Notes under the pieces: model-generated
Seen by the model: only the letters and a program-made list of their open reading frames with translations
The model's database searches: none
Told to the model about the DNA's origin: nothing
Position numbers and translations under genes: made by a program
Part shown: positions 42,782 to 52,335 of the stretch, piece by piece
Position numbering within the stretch: position 1 is the stretch's first letter
How the letters are laid out: each line of letters begins with the position of its first letter
NCBI GenBank assembly: GCA_011526045.1
Contig: WYBE01000042.1
Span: 1-64,000 of the forward strand
From: Nevskiales bacterium
GTDB lineage: Bacteria > Pseudomonadota > Gammaproteobacteria > Steroidobacterales > GCA-2729495
Direction of reading: 5' to 3'
DNA length: 64,000 nucleotides

Positions 42782-43459
42782 ATGCAGGAAGGGCGGCCGG
42801 GTTCCGTGTCAGGCCTCTGGCGCAACTGCGCCACGGTCCTGCTGGACATGGACGGCACGCTGCTCGACCTCGCTTTCGACAACTGGTTCTGGCGCGAGGC
42901 CGTGCCGCGCTGCCTGGCGCGGGCACGGGGCGCCCCCGCGCAGGACGTGCGCGACCTGCTGTTCGAACACTACGCCAGCAAGCAGGGCAGCCTGGAATGG
43001 TATTGCCTCGACTACTGGTCCGATGAACTGGGGCTCGATCTGCGCGCCCTGAAGGACGCCAGCAGCCACCGTATCCGCTACCTGCCCGGTGCCCGGGAGT
43101 TCCTTCAGCATGCGCGCGCCTCCGGCAAGCGCCTGGTGCTCGTGACCAACGCCCATGGCGATACGCTGCACGTGAAGAAGGGAGTGAGCGGCCTCGGCGC
43201 GTTTTTCGAGCAATGCATCTCGTCGCACGAGCTCGGTGCACCGAAGGAGTCACCCGAGTTCTGGCCGCGGCTGCGGACGCGGCTGGGGTTCGAGCGTGAC
43301 GAGACGCTGTTCGTCGACGACAGTCCGGCGGTGCTGGCTGCCGCGGCGGACTTCGGCCTGGGCGCGGTCGTCGCGGTAACACGCCCGGACACGCGGCAGC
43401 CGCCGCGCGCGGCCGGCCGGCATTACGCGGTCGAGAGTGTCGGGGAACTGATCCGCTGA
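42782..43459 (+). CDS. yrfG: HAD-family nucleotidase (GMP/IMP nucleotidase YrfG type)
   Basis: 225 aa. HAD motif I LLDMDGTLLDLAFDNWFW (the FDNWFW run is typical of YrfG), motif II LVTNAHG, motif III lysine in LGAPKESPEFW, and motif IV FVDDSPAVL. The family hydrolyses purine mononucleotides. A TATAGA just before the ATG may be part of a promoter, giving a short leader. The end forms a shared hairpin with rhlB. Confidence 0.85.
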   Translation: MQEGRPGSVSGLWRNCATVLLDMDGTLLDLAFDNWFWREAVPRCLARARGAPAQDVRDLLFEHYASKQGSLEWYCLDYWSDELGLDLRALKDASSHRIRYLPGAREFLQHARASGKRLVLVTNAHGDTLHVKKGVSGLGAFFEQCISSHELGAPKESPEFWPRLRTRLGFERDETLFVDDSPAVLAAAADFGLGAVVAVTRPDTRQPPRAAGRHYAVESVGELIR

Positions 43460-43473
43460 ACGAGGTTCAGCGG
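43453..43473. terminator. Palindrome holding the stop codons of two convergent genes
   Basis: CCGCTGAAC (43453-43461) and GTTCAGCGG (43465-43473) are perfect inverted copies around GAG. The yrfG stop (43457-43459) and the rhlB stop (43467-43469, minus strand) lie in opposite arms, 7 bp apart. It has no T-run. It may slow polymerases in both directions or protect both mRNA ends; termination itself is inferred. Confidence 0.45.
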
Positions 43474-44750
43474 GGGCGATGACGCCGTCGCGCCCCCGGG
43501 CCGTCACCACGGCCGCCGCGACCGCCGCCCCGGGGCGGCGCGCCGCGCAAGCGCGGGCGGCTTTCACGCGGCGGAATCTGCACTTCCGTGAGCAGCCCCG
43601 GGTCGAGCTGCGCCACGGGTATGCGATGGCCGATATAGGCCTCGATCTCGGGCAGCGTGATGGCGTAGGTCTCGCAGGCGAAGCTGATCGCGTCGCCGCT
43701 GGCGCCAGCGCGCGCGGTGCGGCCGATGCGGTGCACGTAGTCCTCGGCGTCCTGTGGCAGGTCGTAATTGATCACGTGACTGACGTCCGGGACGTGCAGG
43801 CCGCGCGAGGCGACATCGGTCGCCACCAGCACCGGCAGGCTGCCCGCCTGGAAGTCGCGCAACATGCGCAGCCGCTTCGGTTGTGGCACGTCGCCCGAGA
43901 TCGCGGCCGCACCGATCCCGTTCGCCGACAACACCGCACCCACGTGGTCGGCCTCGCGCTTGGTGTTGACGAAAACCATGGTGCGGGACGCCTGCATGCG
44001 CTGCATCAGGCTGATCAGCAGGGCCGGTTTCTCGTGGTTGGCCGGGAAGTAGACGACCTGGGTTACCTTGTCCACGGTCTTCTTGTCGGGCTCGATCTGC
44101 ACCAGGTGCGGATCGTTCATGTGTTCGTAGGCGAGCTCGAGCACGCGGTAACTCAGCGTCGCGGAAAACAGCAGGTTCAGGCGCCGGTCGAACGGCGGCA
44201 GGCGCCGCAGCACGTAGCGGATGTCCTTGATGAAGCCGAGATCGAACATGCGATCCGCCTCGTCGAGGACCAGCACCTGCACATGGCGCAGGCTGAAAAC
44301 GTGCTGCTTGAAGTAGTCGATCAACCGCCCGGGGGTCGCGATGAGGACGTCGACGCCGGCGGCCACCTGCTCGCGCTGCTTGTCGTAGTCGGCTCCGCCG
44401 AAGACGACCGCCATGCGCAGCCCGGTGGCCGTGCCGAGTACCGTGGCGTCCGCATGGATCTGCACCGCGAGTTCGCGGGTCGGTGCCATGATCAGCGCCC
44501 GCGGTCCGTCGAGCGAGCGCGGATTCTTCGGCGCCTGGCGCAGCAGGTGCGTGAACGTGGCGATGAGAAACGCCGCGGTCTTGCCGGTGCCGGTCTGCGC
44601 CTGTCCGGCGATGTCGCGACCCTCGAGCGCCAACGGCAAGGTCTGGCTCTGGATCGGCGTGCACACCTGGAATCCGGCGCGACGCACGCCCTCCAGGATC
44701 TCGTCCGGCAGGCCGAGGCCGGAGAACTGTACGGGGGTCGGTCCACTCAT
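43467..44750 (-). CDS. rhlB: DEAD-box RNA helicase RhlB
   Basis: 427 aa. Motifs in order: Q motif region CTPIQSQTLPLALEGRD, motif I AQTGTGKTAAF, PTRELAVQI, motif II VLDEADRMFDLGF, SAT in LFSATLS, VFVNTKREADHVGAVL, VATDVASRGLHVPDVSHVIN and HRIGRTARAGASG. The C-terminal tail is Gly/Arg-rich (about 395-427), likely for RNA or RNase E contact. The position beside trxA-rho (divergent), as in E. coli, supports RhlB over RhlE. It unwinds RNA in the degradosome. Confidence 0.88.
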   Translation of the reverse strand: MSGPTPVQFSGLGLPDEILEGVRRAGFQVCTPIQSQTLPLALEGRDIAGQAQTGTGKTAAFLIATFTHLLRQAPKNPRSLDGPRALIMAPTRELAVQIHADATVLGTATGLRMAVVFGGADYDKQREQVAAGVDVLIATPGRLIDYFKQHVFSLRHVQVLVLDEADRMFDLGFIKDIRYVLRRLPPFDRRLNLLFSATLSYRVLELAYEHMNDPHLVQIEPDKKTVDKVTQVVYFPANHEKPALLISLMQRMQASRTMVFVNTKREADHVGAVLSANGIGAAAISGDVPQPKRLRMLRDFQAGSLPVLVATDVASRGLHVPDVSHVINYDLPQDAEDYVHRIGRTARAGASGDAISFACETYAITLPEIEAYIGHRIPVAQLDPGLLTEVQIPPRESRPRLRGAPPRGGGRGGRGDGPGARRRHRPR

Positions 44751-45038
44751 GGGGCGCTAACGATAGCCCAAAACGCGATCGGGTACTTGCAAATTGCCCC
44801 GGGACCGGTTCAAACTCGCGTCAACTCATTGCGGACCATTTCCGCACCTGCCCGGATCACCGCCACCTAGCTGTCTGATTCTGTCGAAGGAAACTTCGAA
44901 TTCAATTCCAGCATCGTGCCTGATCGGGCCGGCAGCTTTGCGCTGAAGCCGCCGTCTTTTGAGCGTTGATGCCGCGACCGACATGGGGGGCGCGGCCAAC
45001 ACCAATCCTGAACTTATCCAAGAGCTGCTAGCGAGACC
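44751..45038. other. Divergent control region between rhlB and trxA-rho
   Basis: 288 bp without a gene. It should hold the promoters for rhlB (left) and trxA-rho (right). No clear -35/-10 pair or long hairpin stands out, although the stretch 44880-44910 (GAAGGAAACTTCGAATTC) is AT-richer. In E. coli rho has an attenuating leader; here trxA stands between, so any leader control would act on both genes. Confidence 0.5.
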
Positions 45039-45359
45039 ATGAGCATAGTTCATATCACCGAAGATACTTTCGAGTCCGAGGTCATCAAGTCGTCCACGCC
45101 GGTCCTCGTCGATTTCTGGGCTGAATGGTGCGGTCCGTGCAAGATGATCGCGCCCGTTCTCGACCAGGTCGCCTCCGAATACGCGGGCAAGCTGCGGGTG
45201 GCCAAGGTCGATGTCGATTCCAATCAGGCGACAGCCATGCGCTACGGGGTGCGCAGCATCCCGACGCTGATGCTGTTTCGCAACGGCGTGGTCGAGGCTC
45301 AGCACGTCGGAATGCTCTCCAAGAGCCAGCTCAACAAATTACTGGATGGAAACCTGTGA
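45039..45359 (+). CDS. trxA: Thioredoxin 1
   Basis: 106 aa. Active site WCGPCK with C31 and C34, the buried DFWAEW start (D25), and cis-proline region SIPTLMLF. It is a cytoplasmic disulfide reductase. The TGA (45357-45359) overlaps the rho GTG (45356-45358), so the two are translationally coupled, a tighter link than in E. coli where rhoL lies between. Confidence 0.95.
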   Translation: MSIVHITEDTFESEVIKSSTPVLVDFWAEWCGPCKMIAPVLDQVASEYAGKLRVAKVDVDSNQATAMRYGVRSIPTLMLFRNGVVEAQHVGMLSKSQLNKLLDGNL

Positions 45360-46819
45360 GAGGCTACCTCGGCAATTCGGCGCGCGGGCGCGCCAAGCAG
45401 GGCAACCGCGGCAAGGGTGGTGGCGGTGGCGGTGGCGGCAATAACGACCCGATGATGCGCCACCAGAAGATGCGCCGCATCGGTCACGAGGAGGACGCAC
45501 CGACCTTCAGCGAGGACGACGTCATCTCCAAGAGCGAGCTGGACCTGAACAGCCGCAACGTCATGAACCTCACCGAGCTGAAGCTGAAGCCGGTAGGGGC
45601 GCTGGTCGCGCTGGCCGAGTCGATGGGCCTGGAGAACATGGCCCGCTCCCGCAAGCAGGACGTCATCTTCGCGCTCCTCAAGGGGCATGCGCAGAGCGGC
45701 CAGGACATCTACGGCGACGGCGTGCTGGAGATCCTGCAGGACGGCTTCGGCTTTCTGCGGTCGGCTGACGGTTCCTACCTCGCCGGCCCCGACGACATCT
45801 ACGTCTCCCCGAGCCAGATCCGCCGCTTCAACCTGCGCACGGGCGACACGGTCTCGGGGCTGATTCGCCCGCCGAAGGACAACGAGCGGTATTTCGCGCT
45901 GCTCAAGGTGAGCGAGATCAACTATGACGCGCCGGACAGTTCGCGCAGCAAGGTGCTGTTCGAGAACCTGACGCCGCTCTTTCCGAAGAACCGCCTCAAG
46001 CTCGAGCAGGGCAACGGCAGCCGCGAGGACATGACCGCGCGAATCATCGACCTGGTCGCGCCGATCGGCAAGGGACAGCGTGGGCTCATCGTCTCGCCGC
46101 CGAAGGCCGGCAAGACCATGCTGTTGCAGAACATCGCGCTGTCCATTATCGCCAACAACCCGGATGCCTACCTGATCGTGCTGCTGATCGACGAGCGGCC
46201 GGAGGAAGTGACCGAAATGCAGCGCACTGTGCGCGGCGAGGTTGTCTCCAGCACCTTCGACGAGCCGGCGAGCCGGCACGTGCAGGTGGCCGAGATGGTG
46301 ATCGAAAAAGCCAAGCGGCTCGTCGAGCACAAGCGCGACGTGGTGATCCTGCTCGATTCGATCACGCGGCTCGCGCGTGCCTACAACACCGTCGCGCCAT
46401 CCTCGGGCAAAGTGCTCACCGGTGGCGTGGACGCCAACGCCCTGCAGCGGCCGAAGCGCTTCTTCGGCGCCGCGCGAAACATCGAAGAGGGCGGCAGCCT
46501 GACCATCCTCGCCACCGCGCTCATCGACACCGGCTCGAAGATGGACGACGTCATCTACGAGGAGTTCAAGGGCACCGGCAACAGCGAGATTCACCTCGAC
46601 CGGCGCATTGCCGAGAAGCGCGTCTTCCCGGCGATCAACATCAACCGTTCGGGCACCCGCAAGGAAGAGCTCCTGACCCAGCCCGACGAGCTGCAGAAGA
46701 TGTGGGTGCTGCGCAAGGTGCTGCACCCGATGGACGAACTGGCCGCCATCGAGTTCCTCATCGGCAAGATGGAAGATACCAAGACCAACTCAGAGTTCTT
46801 CGACTCGATGAAGCGCTGA
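45356..46819 (+). CDS. rho: Transcription termination factor Rho, with N-terminal extension
   Basis: 487 aa from GTG 45356. From residue 70 ([20 protein letters not shown]) it aligns with the whole 419-aa E. coli Rho: RNA-binding domain ([19 protein letters not shown]), Walker [12 protein letters not shown], Walker [18 protein letters not shown]-loop and R-loop ([20 protein letters not shown]). The first 69 residues are extra: a basic part, eight glycines, then acidic [12 protein letters not shown]. No ribosome-binding site lies before the internal ATG 45563, which supports the long form. It ends transcripts genome-wide as a hexameric RNA translocase. Confidence 0.93.
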   Translation: MRGYLGNSARGRAKQGNRGKGGGGGGGGNNDPMMRHQKMRRIGHEEDAPTFSEDDVISKSELDLNSRNVMNLTELKLKPVGALVALAESMGLENMARSRKQDVIFALLKGHAQSGQDIYGDGVLEILQDGFGFLRSADGSYLAGPDDIYVSPSQIRRFNLRTGDTVSGLIRPPKDNERYFALLKVSEINYDAPDSSRSKVLFENLTPLFPKNRLKLEQGNGSREDMTARIIDLVAPIGKGQRGLIVSPPKAGKTMLLQNIALSIIANNPDAYLIVLLIDERPEEVTEMQRTVRGEVVSSTFDEPASRHVQVAEMVIEKAKRLVEHKRDVVILLDSITRLARAYNTVAPSSGKVLTGGVDANALQRPKRFFGAARNIEEGGSLTILATALIDTGSKMDDVIYEEFKGTGNSEIHLDRRIAEKRVFPAININRSGTRKEELLTQPDELQKMWVLRKVLHPMDELAAIEFLIGKMEDTKTNSEFFDSMKR

Positions 46820-46841
46820 TCGGCCGAGGGGCGCGCGACCG

Positions 46842-47267
46842 GTGCCGGCGGACAAATGGTGGCACGATGGCGTCCGCTTCGCCTGCCAGGGCTCCGGCAG
46901 GTGCTGCGTGTCACGCGGGGCGCATGGTTTCGTTTACCTGACGCTGCCCGATCGTCGCCGGCTGGCAGCCGCTCTCGGCATCCCGACCCGGCAGTTCACG
47001 CGGCAGTACTGCGTCAAGACCGACGGCCTGTTCCATCTGCGCGATGAGGGCCCCGATTGCCGCTTCCTCGAAAAGAACCGCTGCACGGTCTACGAGGCAC
47101 GGCCCGTGCAGTGCCGCACCTGGCCCTTCTGGCCGGAGAACATGGGCGCGAAGGCGTGGACGTCCATTGCTGCCTATTGTCCCGGCATCGGCCGGGGAGC
47201 GCTGATCCCGCGTGAGCGTATCGAGGCGATTCTGCGCGAGCAGCGTGCTTCGACGGCGGAACTGTAG
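46842..47267 (+). CDS. YkgJ family cysteine-cluster protein
   Basis: 141 aa from GTG 46842. Cysteine pattern FACQGSGRCCVSRGAHGF, YCVKT, GPDCRFLEKNRCTVYEARPV, then QCRTWPFWPE: eight conserved Cys likely bind Zn or an Fe-S cluster (CxxCxxxxC family, PF03692). Function unknown. It follows rho by 22 bp and may be co-transcribed. The stop is 21 bp from the opposing purD end. Confidence 0.8.
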   Translation: MPADKWWHDGVRFACQGSGRCCVSRGAHGFVYLTLPDRRRLAAALGIPTRQFTRQYCVKTDGLFHLRDEGPDCRFLEKNRCTVYEARPVQCRTWPFWPENMGAKAWTSIAAYCPGIGRGALIPRERIEAILREQRASTAEL

Positions 47268-47288
47268 GCACAGCGTCGGCCGCCAGCG

Positions 47289-48599
47289 CTAGCGCCGCTC
47301 CCGCGCCACTGCCCGATAACCGATGTCGTGCCGGTACTGCGCGCCGTCCCAGCGGATCTGCGCGACGACGCGGTAGGCCTCGGCCTGCGCATCGCGCACC
47401 GTCTGGCCCGCGCCGACCACGCAGAGCACGCGCCCGCCGCGCGTGACGATGCGGCCATCGGCATTGAGCCCCGTGCCGGCGTGGAATACCTTGCAGGACG
47501 CTGCGGATCTGTCCGGAATCCCGGCCACCGCCGGCAAACCGCCGATCGGGTCACCGCTGCGATACTCCCCCGGGTAGCCGGCGGCCGCCATCACGACGCC
47601 GAGCGCGGGGCGAGAGTCCCACTCGGCGTGGGCCCGGCCGAGCTTGCCGTCGAGCGCGGCATCGAGCAGGTCGACCAGATCGGATTTCAGGCGAAACAGG
47701 ATCGGCTGCGTCTCCGGGTCGCCGAAGCGGCAGTTGAACTCGAGCACCTTCGGTGTGCCATCGGCGGCGATCATGAGCCCGGCATAGAGAAAGCCGAAAT
47801 AGCGCAGGCCTTCGCGGCGCATGCCCTCGACCACCGGCTGCATGATCTCGTCCATTACCCGGCGGGAGACGGCCTCGGTCACCACCGGCGCGGGCGAGTA
47901 CGCGCCCATGCCGCCGGTGTTCGGACCGCGGTCGCCGTCATCGCGCGCCTTGTGGTCCTGGGAGCTCGCGAGCGGCAGGATGGCCCCATCCACCCCGACC
48001 ATCGCGATGAAACTCGCTTCCTCGCCGGTGAGGAACTCCTCGACGACCACGGTGCTGCCGGCGGTGCCGAACTGCTGTTGCTGCAGCATCGCGGCAGCGG
48101 CCGCGAGCGCTTCGTCCACGCTCTGCGCCACCACGACGCCCTTGCCGGCGGCGAGCCCGTCGGCCTTGACCACGATGGGTGCGCCCTGCTGGCGGACGTA
48201 GCTCTCGAGTTCGTCGAAGTCGGTGAACGAAGCGAAGTGGGCGGTGGGGATCCCGTGCCGCGCCATGAACTCCTTGGCGAACTTCTTCGAGCTCTCGAGC
48301 TGCGCGGCCGCTTTGCGCGGCCCGAAGCAGCGCAGCCCGGAGCCGAGGAAGCGATCGACGATGCCGGCGGCAAGCGGCGCCTCGGGGCCGACCACGGTGA
48401 GCCCGACGTGCTCCTCGCGCGCGAGGCTGAACAGCCCCTCGACATCGTCGGCTGCCACGGGAACGTTGCGACACTTCGGTTCCAGCGCGGTGCCGGGGTT
48501 GCCCGGGGCGACGATGACTTCGGTCACCCGTCGTGACTGTGCGAGCTTCCACGCCAGGGCATGCTCGCGTCCGCCGCCACCGACGACGAGGATCTTCAC
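47289..48599 (-). CDS. purD: Phosphoribosylamine-glycine ligase
   Basis: 436 aa from GTG 48599, with GGAGA 10 bp upstream. [20 protein letters not shown] opens the N-terminal domain; [17 protein letters not shown]-grasp core ([31 protein letters not shown]) and [16 protein letters not shown] close the active site. It makes glycinamide ribonucleotide in purine synthesis. It follows purH by 58 bp in the order fis-purH-purD. Confidence 0.94.
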   Translation of the reverse strand: MKILVVGGGGREHALAWKLAQSRRVTEVIVAPGNPGTALEPKCRNVPVAADDVEGLFSLAREEHVGLTVVGPEAPLAAGIVDRFLGSGLRCFGPRKAAAQLESSKKFAKEFMARHGIPTAHFASFTDFDELESYVRQQGAPIVVKADGLAAGKGVVVAQSVDEALAAAAAMLQQQQFGTAGSTVVVEEFLTGEEASFIAMVGVDGAILPLASSQDHKARDDGDRGPNTGGMGAYSPAPVVTEAVSRRVMDEIMQPVVEGMRREGLRYFGFLYAGLMIAADGTPKVLEFNCRFGDPETQPILFRLKSDLVDLLDAALDGKLGRAHAEWDSRPALGVVMAAAGYPGEYRSGDPIGGLPAVAGIPDRSAASCKVFHAGTGLNADGRIVTRGGRVLCVVGAGQTVRDAQAEAYRVVAQIRWDGAQYRHDIGYRAVARERR

Positions 48600-48657
48600 G
48601 GGCTGGTCTCCAGCTGCGCGGTGGATGCGGCACGTCTCATGGCGGCCGGCTCGGTGC

Positions 48658-50214
48658 TCAATGCCGGAAATGCCGTACGCCGGTGAACAACATCGCCATG
48701 CCGTGCTCGTCCGCAGCACGTATGACTTCCTCATCGCGCAATGAGCCACCCGGCTGGATGACCACGGTAATGCCGTGTCCGGCCGCCGCGTCGATGCCAT
48801 CGCGGAACGGGAAGAATGCGTCCGAGGCCATCGCCGCCCCGCGGATGTCGAGCCCGGCCTCGGCGGCTTTCCAGGCTGCGATGCGCGCGCTCATGACCCG
48901 GCTCATCTGGCCTGCGCCGATGCCGAGCGTCGCGCCGTCGCGGCAGTAGATGATCGCGTTGGATTTGACGAAACGGATCACCCGCCAGGCAAACAAGGCA
49001 TCGTCGAGTTCCTGCGGCGTGGGCTGGCGTTTCGAGACGACGCGCAAGGCGTCGCGCGCGAGCATCGCCACATCCTTGTCCTGCACCAGCACCCCGCCCT
49101 CGACCTGCTGCAGTCGCAGGCCGGGAGCTGCCGGGTCGCCGAGGGAAGGCAGCGACAGCACGCGCACGTTCGGCTTGGCGGCCAGGGTCGCGAGCGCCTC
49201 GGCACTGAACGAGGGCGCCACGAAGACCTCGAGAAACTGCCGGGCCACGATGGTGGCCGCGAGCGCGCCATCCACCGTCGAATTGCAGGCGATGACGCCA
49301 CCGAAGGCGGACTCCGGATCTGTCGCGTAGGCCTTCTCGTAGGCCGCCGCGAGATTAGTGCCTGTGCCCACGCCACAGGGGTTGGCATGCTTGACGATGA
49401 CGCAGGTCGGTGCGGGCAGCGCGCGGACGCATTCCAGCGCCGCATCCGCGTCTGCGATGTTGTTGAACGACAGCGGCTTGCCCTGGTGCAGCTGTGCGTC
49501 GAGGAGCGATCCGGCCCGGGTCCCCGCCTGCCGGTACAACGCGGCACGCTGGTGCGGGTTCTCGCCGTAGCGCAGGTCCGCCTGCTTGCGCAGCGCAAGC
49601 GGCAGGCGCTCGGGCAGCGCCCCGTCGCCCTCGACCGCATCCAGGTAGTGCCAGATTGCCGCATCGTAGCTCGCGGTATGGGCGAAGGCCTTGCGGGCGA
49701 GGCGGCGGCGCGTCGCGTCGGACAGCGTGGCCCCCTGTTCGCGCAGCTCCGCCACGAGTCCCGGGTAGTCCGCCGGATCGACGACCACGGCGACGAAGGC
49801 GTGATTCTTCGCCGCTGCGCGGATCATGGCCGGGCCACCGATGTCGATGTTCTCGATGGCCGCCTCCCGCGGGGTGTCGGCCCGGGCGACGGTCGCCTCG
49901 AATGGGTACAGGTTGATGATGGCGAGATCGATCGGCTCGATGCCGTGCCGTTGCATCACTGCGGCGTCGATGTCGCGGCGTCCGAGCAGTGCGCCGTGGA
50001 TCGCCGGATGCAGCGTCTTGACGCGGCCGTCCATGATTTCGGGAAACCCGGTCACATCGCTCACGTCGGTGACGTCGAGGCCGGCGCCCCGCAGGGCCTG
50101 GGCGGTACCGCCGGTGGAGAGCAGCTTCACGCCCATGGCCGCGAGTTCGCGGGCGAATTCGGTGATGCCGGACTTGTCCGACACGCTGATCAGCGCGCGC
50201 GCGATGCGACTCAC
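48658..50214 (-). CDS. purH: Bifunctional AICAR formyltransferase/IMP cyclohydrolase
   Basis: 518 aa, GTG start. The N-terminal MGS-like cyclohydrolase domain ([48 protein letters not shown]) is followed by the transformylase domain ([48 protein letters not shown] then [18 protein letters not shown]). It performs the last two steps to IMP. Expressed between fis and purD. Confidence 0.95.
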   Translation of the reverse strand: MSRIARALISVSDKSGITEFARELAAMGVKLLSTGGTAQALRGAGLDVTDVSDVTGFPEIMDGRVKTLHPAIHGALLGRRDIDAAVMQRHGIEPIDLAIINLYPFEATVARADTPREAAIENIDIGGPAMIRAAAKNHAFVAVVVDPADYPGLVAELREQGATLSDATRRRLARKAFAHTASYDAAIWHYLDAVEGDGALPERLPLALRKQADLRYGENPHQRAALYRQAGTRAGSLLDAQLHQGKPLSFNNIADADAALECVRALPAPTCVIVKHANPCGVGTGTNLAAAYEKAYATDPESAFGGVIACNSTVDGALAATIVARQFLEVFVAPSFSAEALATLAAKPNVRVLSLPSLGDPAAPGLRLQQVEGGVLVQDKDVAMLARDALRVVSKRQPTPQELDDALFAWRVIRFVKSNAIIYCRDGATLGIGAGQMSRVMSARIAAWKAAEAGLDIRGAAMASDAFFPFRDGIDAAAGHGITVVIQPGGSLRDEEVIRAADEHGMAMLFTGVRHFRH

Positions 50215-50298
50215 GTCAGAGGGCCCCAGGTCCGGTTCAAGCGAAATTGGCGTGCGGCCCGCCGGCGTTGCAAAGCGGCCACGACGGCGCCGGCCAGA

Positions 50299-50604
50299 TC
50301 AACCGAGCAGGTCGTACTGCCGAAGTTTCTTGCGGAGCGTTGCCCGGTTCAAGCCGAGTATGGCTGCCGCGCGACTCTGGTTGCCCTGGGTGTAGTCCAG
50401 CACCGCTTCGAACAACGGCGGCTCCACCTCGCCGAGCACGAGATCGTAGAGTTCGTTCGGCTTGTGGCCATTGAGGTCGCGGAAATAGGTACGCAGCGCC
50501 TCGTCGGTGAAATCACGCAGTGGCCGGTTGCGCAGCTGCACGACGGACTCGCGCTGGCGGCCGGTCGATTTGCGGATGCCAGCGGTTTTTCTTTTAGTTG
50601 TCAC
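50299..50604 (-). CDS. fis: Nucleoid-associated regulator Fis
   Basis: 101 aa from GTG 50604 (98 in E. coli). The C-terminal half is conserved: LYDLVLGEVEPPLFEAVLDY, then TQGNQSRAAAILGLNRATLR KKL, with the helix-turn-helix at about 75-95. The N-terminal 25 residues are basic (TKRKTAGIRKSTGRQRE), unlike E. coli. Fis bends DNA and controls rRNA and other genes. In many gammaproteobacteria dusB precedes fis; here it is absent. Promoter elements probably lie in 50605-50990. Confidence 0.9.
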   Translation of the reverse strand: MTTKRKTAGIRKSTGRQRESVVQLRNRPLRDFTDEALRTYFRDLNGHKPNELYDLVLGEVEPPLFEAVLDYTQGNQSRAAAILGLNRATLRKKLRQYDLLG

Positions 50605-50836
50605 GGTTGACCCACTCCCCGGAGGGCATGCATCCGCTCCGGCCATGTCCGGCAGACCTGCGGACTCGAACGCAGGCCGGCGATGTAGCGATAACCCGCG
50701 TCGCGACCGGAATCCGGAAAATCAGCCAGTGCGATCCGTCGGATGCACAGGCGCGAGCTTTCTCGCTCCAGTCACTGGCGACGTCGCCGTCGCCTCCACC
50801 CTATCCCGCGGGGGGCGGAATGATAGCACGCTGATT

Positions 50837-50950
50837 GCGCGGTCAACGGTGCTTCGCGATGTGAAACTAGATTGCTGTTCGCCTGTCGTGTTCAAGTGCA
50901 TGAACGCGCACGCGCCACTCAATCGCAACGTCTCGCATCGTTGACCGCGC
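50837..50950. repeat. 114-bp segment bounded by a perfect 12-bp inverted repeat, upstream of fis
   Basis: GCGCGGTCAACG (50837-50848) and CGTTGACCGCGC (50939-50950) are perfect inverted copies. Pairing extends inward by three more pairs after one G-T. The interior is less GC-rich than its surroundings. The fis start is 233 bp left and the stop of the DUF3426 gene 41 bp right. It could fold as one long hairpin in RNA or be a small non-autonomous mobile element; the interior does not match the 98-bp elements. The rest of 50605-50990 shows nothing definite. Confidence 0.5.
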
Positions 50951-50990
50951 TTCGGTGCGAGCCAATCGAGACCCGGTCTATCTCACGCGC

Positions 50991-52298
50991 TCAGTGCCGG
51001 TACGGATCGCGCGCAGTCTTGCACTGCAGGCCGAGCCGCCGGTTTGGCAGGCAGACGTCGACTTCATAGCCCTGTGCCGTCGTGCCCGGGTCGGGCAGGC
51101 TGAGTTCGACCGGGATGAGCGCGCCCGGCGCATAGATCCCCGACGCGGACGCGGGTCCGGCGAGATACTCCGCGGCACGGAACACGCCACTCCCGACCGG
51201 ATTGGTCCAACGGTCGCGCAGCACGACGCGCACCAGCGGCAAGCCGACCGGGCGTTTACCGGTGATGGCGATCTCCGCCACGATGTCGAGGGCGCCCGGG
51301 GCGGAGTTGCCCGCGATCGCCTTCACCCCGCGAATCTGGTACGTGTCGAGCGGCCAATCCGGGTATATCGCCTGGCCGAGTCGCGCATAGAGCGCGCGGA
51401 CCATGTCGCCGTATTGCGGATGCGCTGCGAGCTGGTCGCGGTTCTGGTGCAGCACCTGGCCAGCCAGCACGAGCGCCGCCACCACGCTGGCCGCAAGCCA
51501 GCGGGCGGTGTGGCGCGGAGCCGGTGCCTGGGTAAATGCCGGCGGCGGACCCCACTCCAGAATCGTGTCGGGCCGCGCGGGTTCGGCGGTCGCGCCGGCG
51601 GCCAGCGGGCCGTCGGCGATCGCGGCTTCGGTTGCCGCAGGCTGCATCGCGGCGGAGGCGGTGTCTGCGGGCAGCCTGTCTGCATCGCGAAGTTCGTCAG
51701 GTTCTTCCTGCAGTTCGAACACCGGCAGGTGTTCCGGCTCCGCGATGTCGGCGGCACGAACCAGGGGCTCGGCGGCTCCTCCGGCATCGTCATCCGTGCG
51801 GATCAGCCACAGCGGCGACTCGTCTGCTTCGGTATCCGTTGCTGCGGCGCTGTCGGCCTCCTGCAGAAAAGTCTTCCAGGTGTCGGTGTCCGCCGTTTCC
51901 TCCTCCAGCGAACGTGCCGGTTCCGGAGCCTCTGTTCCGGCCCCGGCGTCCCCCGCGGCGACCGGCGTGGCTGCGTCGGCCTCGAAGTCACTGCCAAGTG
52001 CGGGTTCCGGGCGGCGCGTCAGCGCGGGTTCTTCGGCCGCGATGAAAAACCGCTGCCAGTCGTGTTCCGGGGCGTCGAACTCCAGGTTCTCTCCGGCGGG
52101 CTCCTGCTCCACGGGGTCGATCGGTGGCGCAGGTGTCGGCGGCAGGGTGTGCGCTGACTCGTCCCAGTCGTCGACAAGGGTGCGCAGTGCGTTGAACACG
52201 GTGCCGCAGGAGCCGCAGCGCACGTCGCCCTCGGCCATCTGCAGCACGGGGGCGGTCACGCGAAAGGTGGAACTGCAGCCTGGACAGCGCGTATACAT
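50991..52298 (-). CDS. MJ0042-type zinc ribbon / DUF3426 protein
   Basis: 435 aa from ATG 52298. The N-terminal zinc ribbon is MYTRCPGCSSTFRVTAPVLQ followed by VRCGSCGTVFNAL (Cys 5, 8, 28, 31 approximately). A long acidic linker of low complexity (40-255) follows, then one membrane helix (about 270-290, RWLAASVVAALVLAGQVLHQ) and the DUF3426 domain (WPLDTYQIRGVKAIAGN, VRVVLRDRWTNPVGSGVF). The gene sits after prmA, its usual place. Function unknown; the domain order suggests a cytoplasmic metal-binding head and a periplasmic domain. Confidence 0.82.
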   Translation of the reverse strand: MYTRCPGCSSTFRVTAPVLQMAEGDVRCGSCGTVFNALRTLVDDWDESAHTLPPTPAPPIDPVEQEPAGENLEFDAPEHDWQRFFIAAEEPALTRRPEPALGSDFEADAATPVAAGDAGAGTEAPEPARSLEEETADTDTWKTFLQEADSAAATDTEADESPLWLIRTDDDAGGAAEPLVRAADIAEPEHLPVFELQEEPDELRDADRLPADTASAAMQPAATEAAIADGPLAAGATAEPARPDTILEWGPPPAFTQAPAPRHTARWLAASVVAALVLAGQVLHQNRDQLAAHPQYGDMVRALYARLGQAIYPDWPLDTYQIRGVKAIAGNSAPGALDIVAEIAITGKRPVGLPLVRVVLRDRWTNPVGSGVFRAAEYLAGPASASGIYAPGALIPVELSLPDPGTTAQGYEVDVCLPNRRLGLQCKTARDPYRH

Positions 52299-52335
52299 GA
52301 CAGCCGACTGGCAAGACCTCAGCGGATGGGCGCGG

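Noticed and set aside
43479..44870. 463-codon plus-strand ORF
   Set aside because: Antisense to rhlB, whose helicase motifs are complete.
48775..50610. 611-codon open frame on the plus strand
   Set aside because: Antisense to purH and fis; no protein family features.
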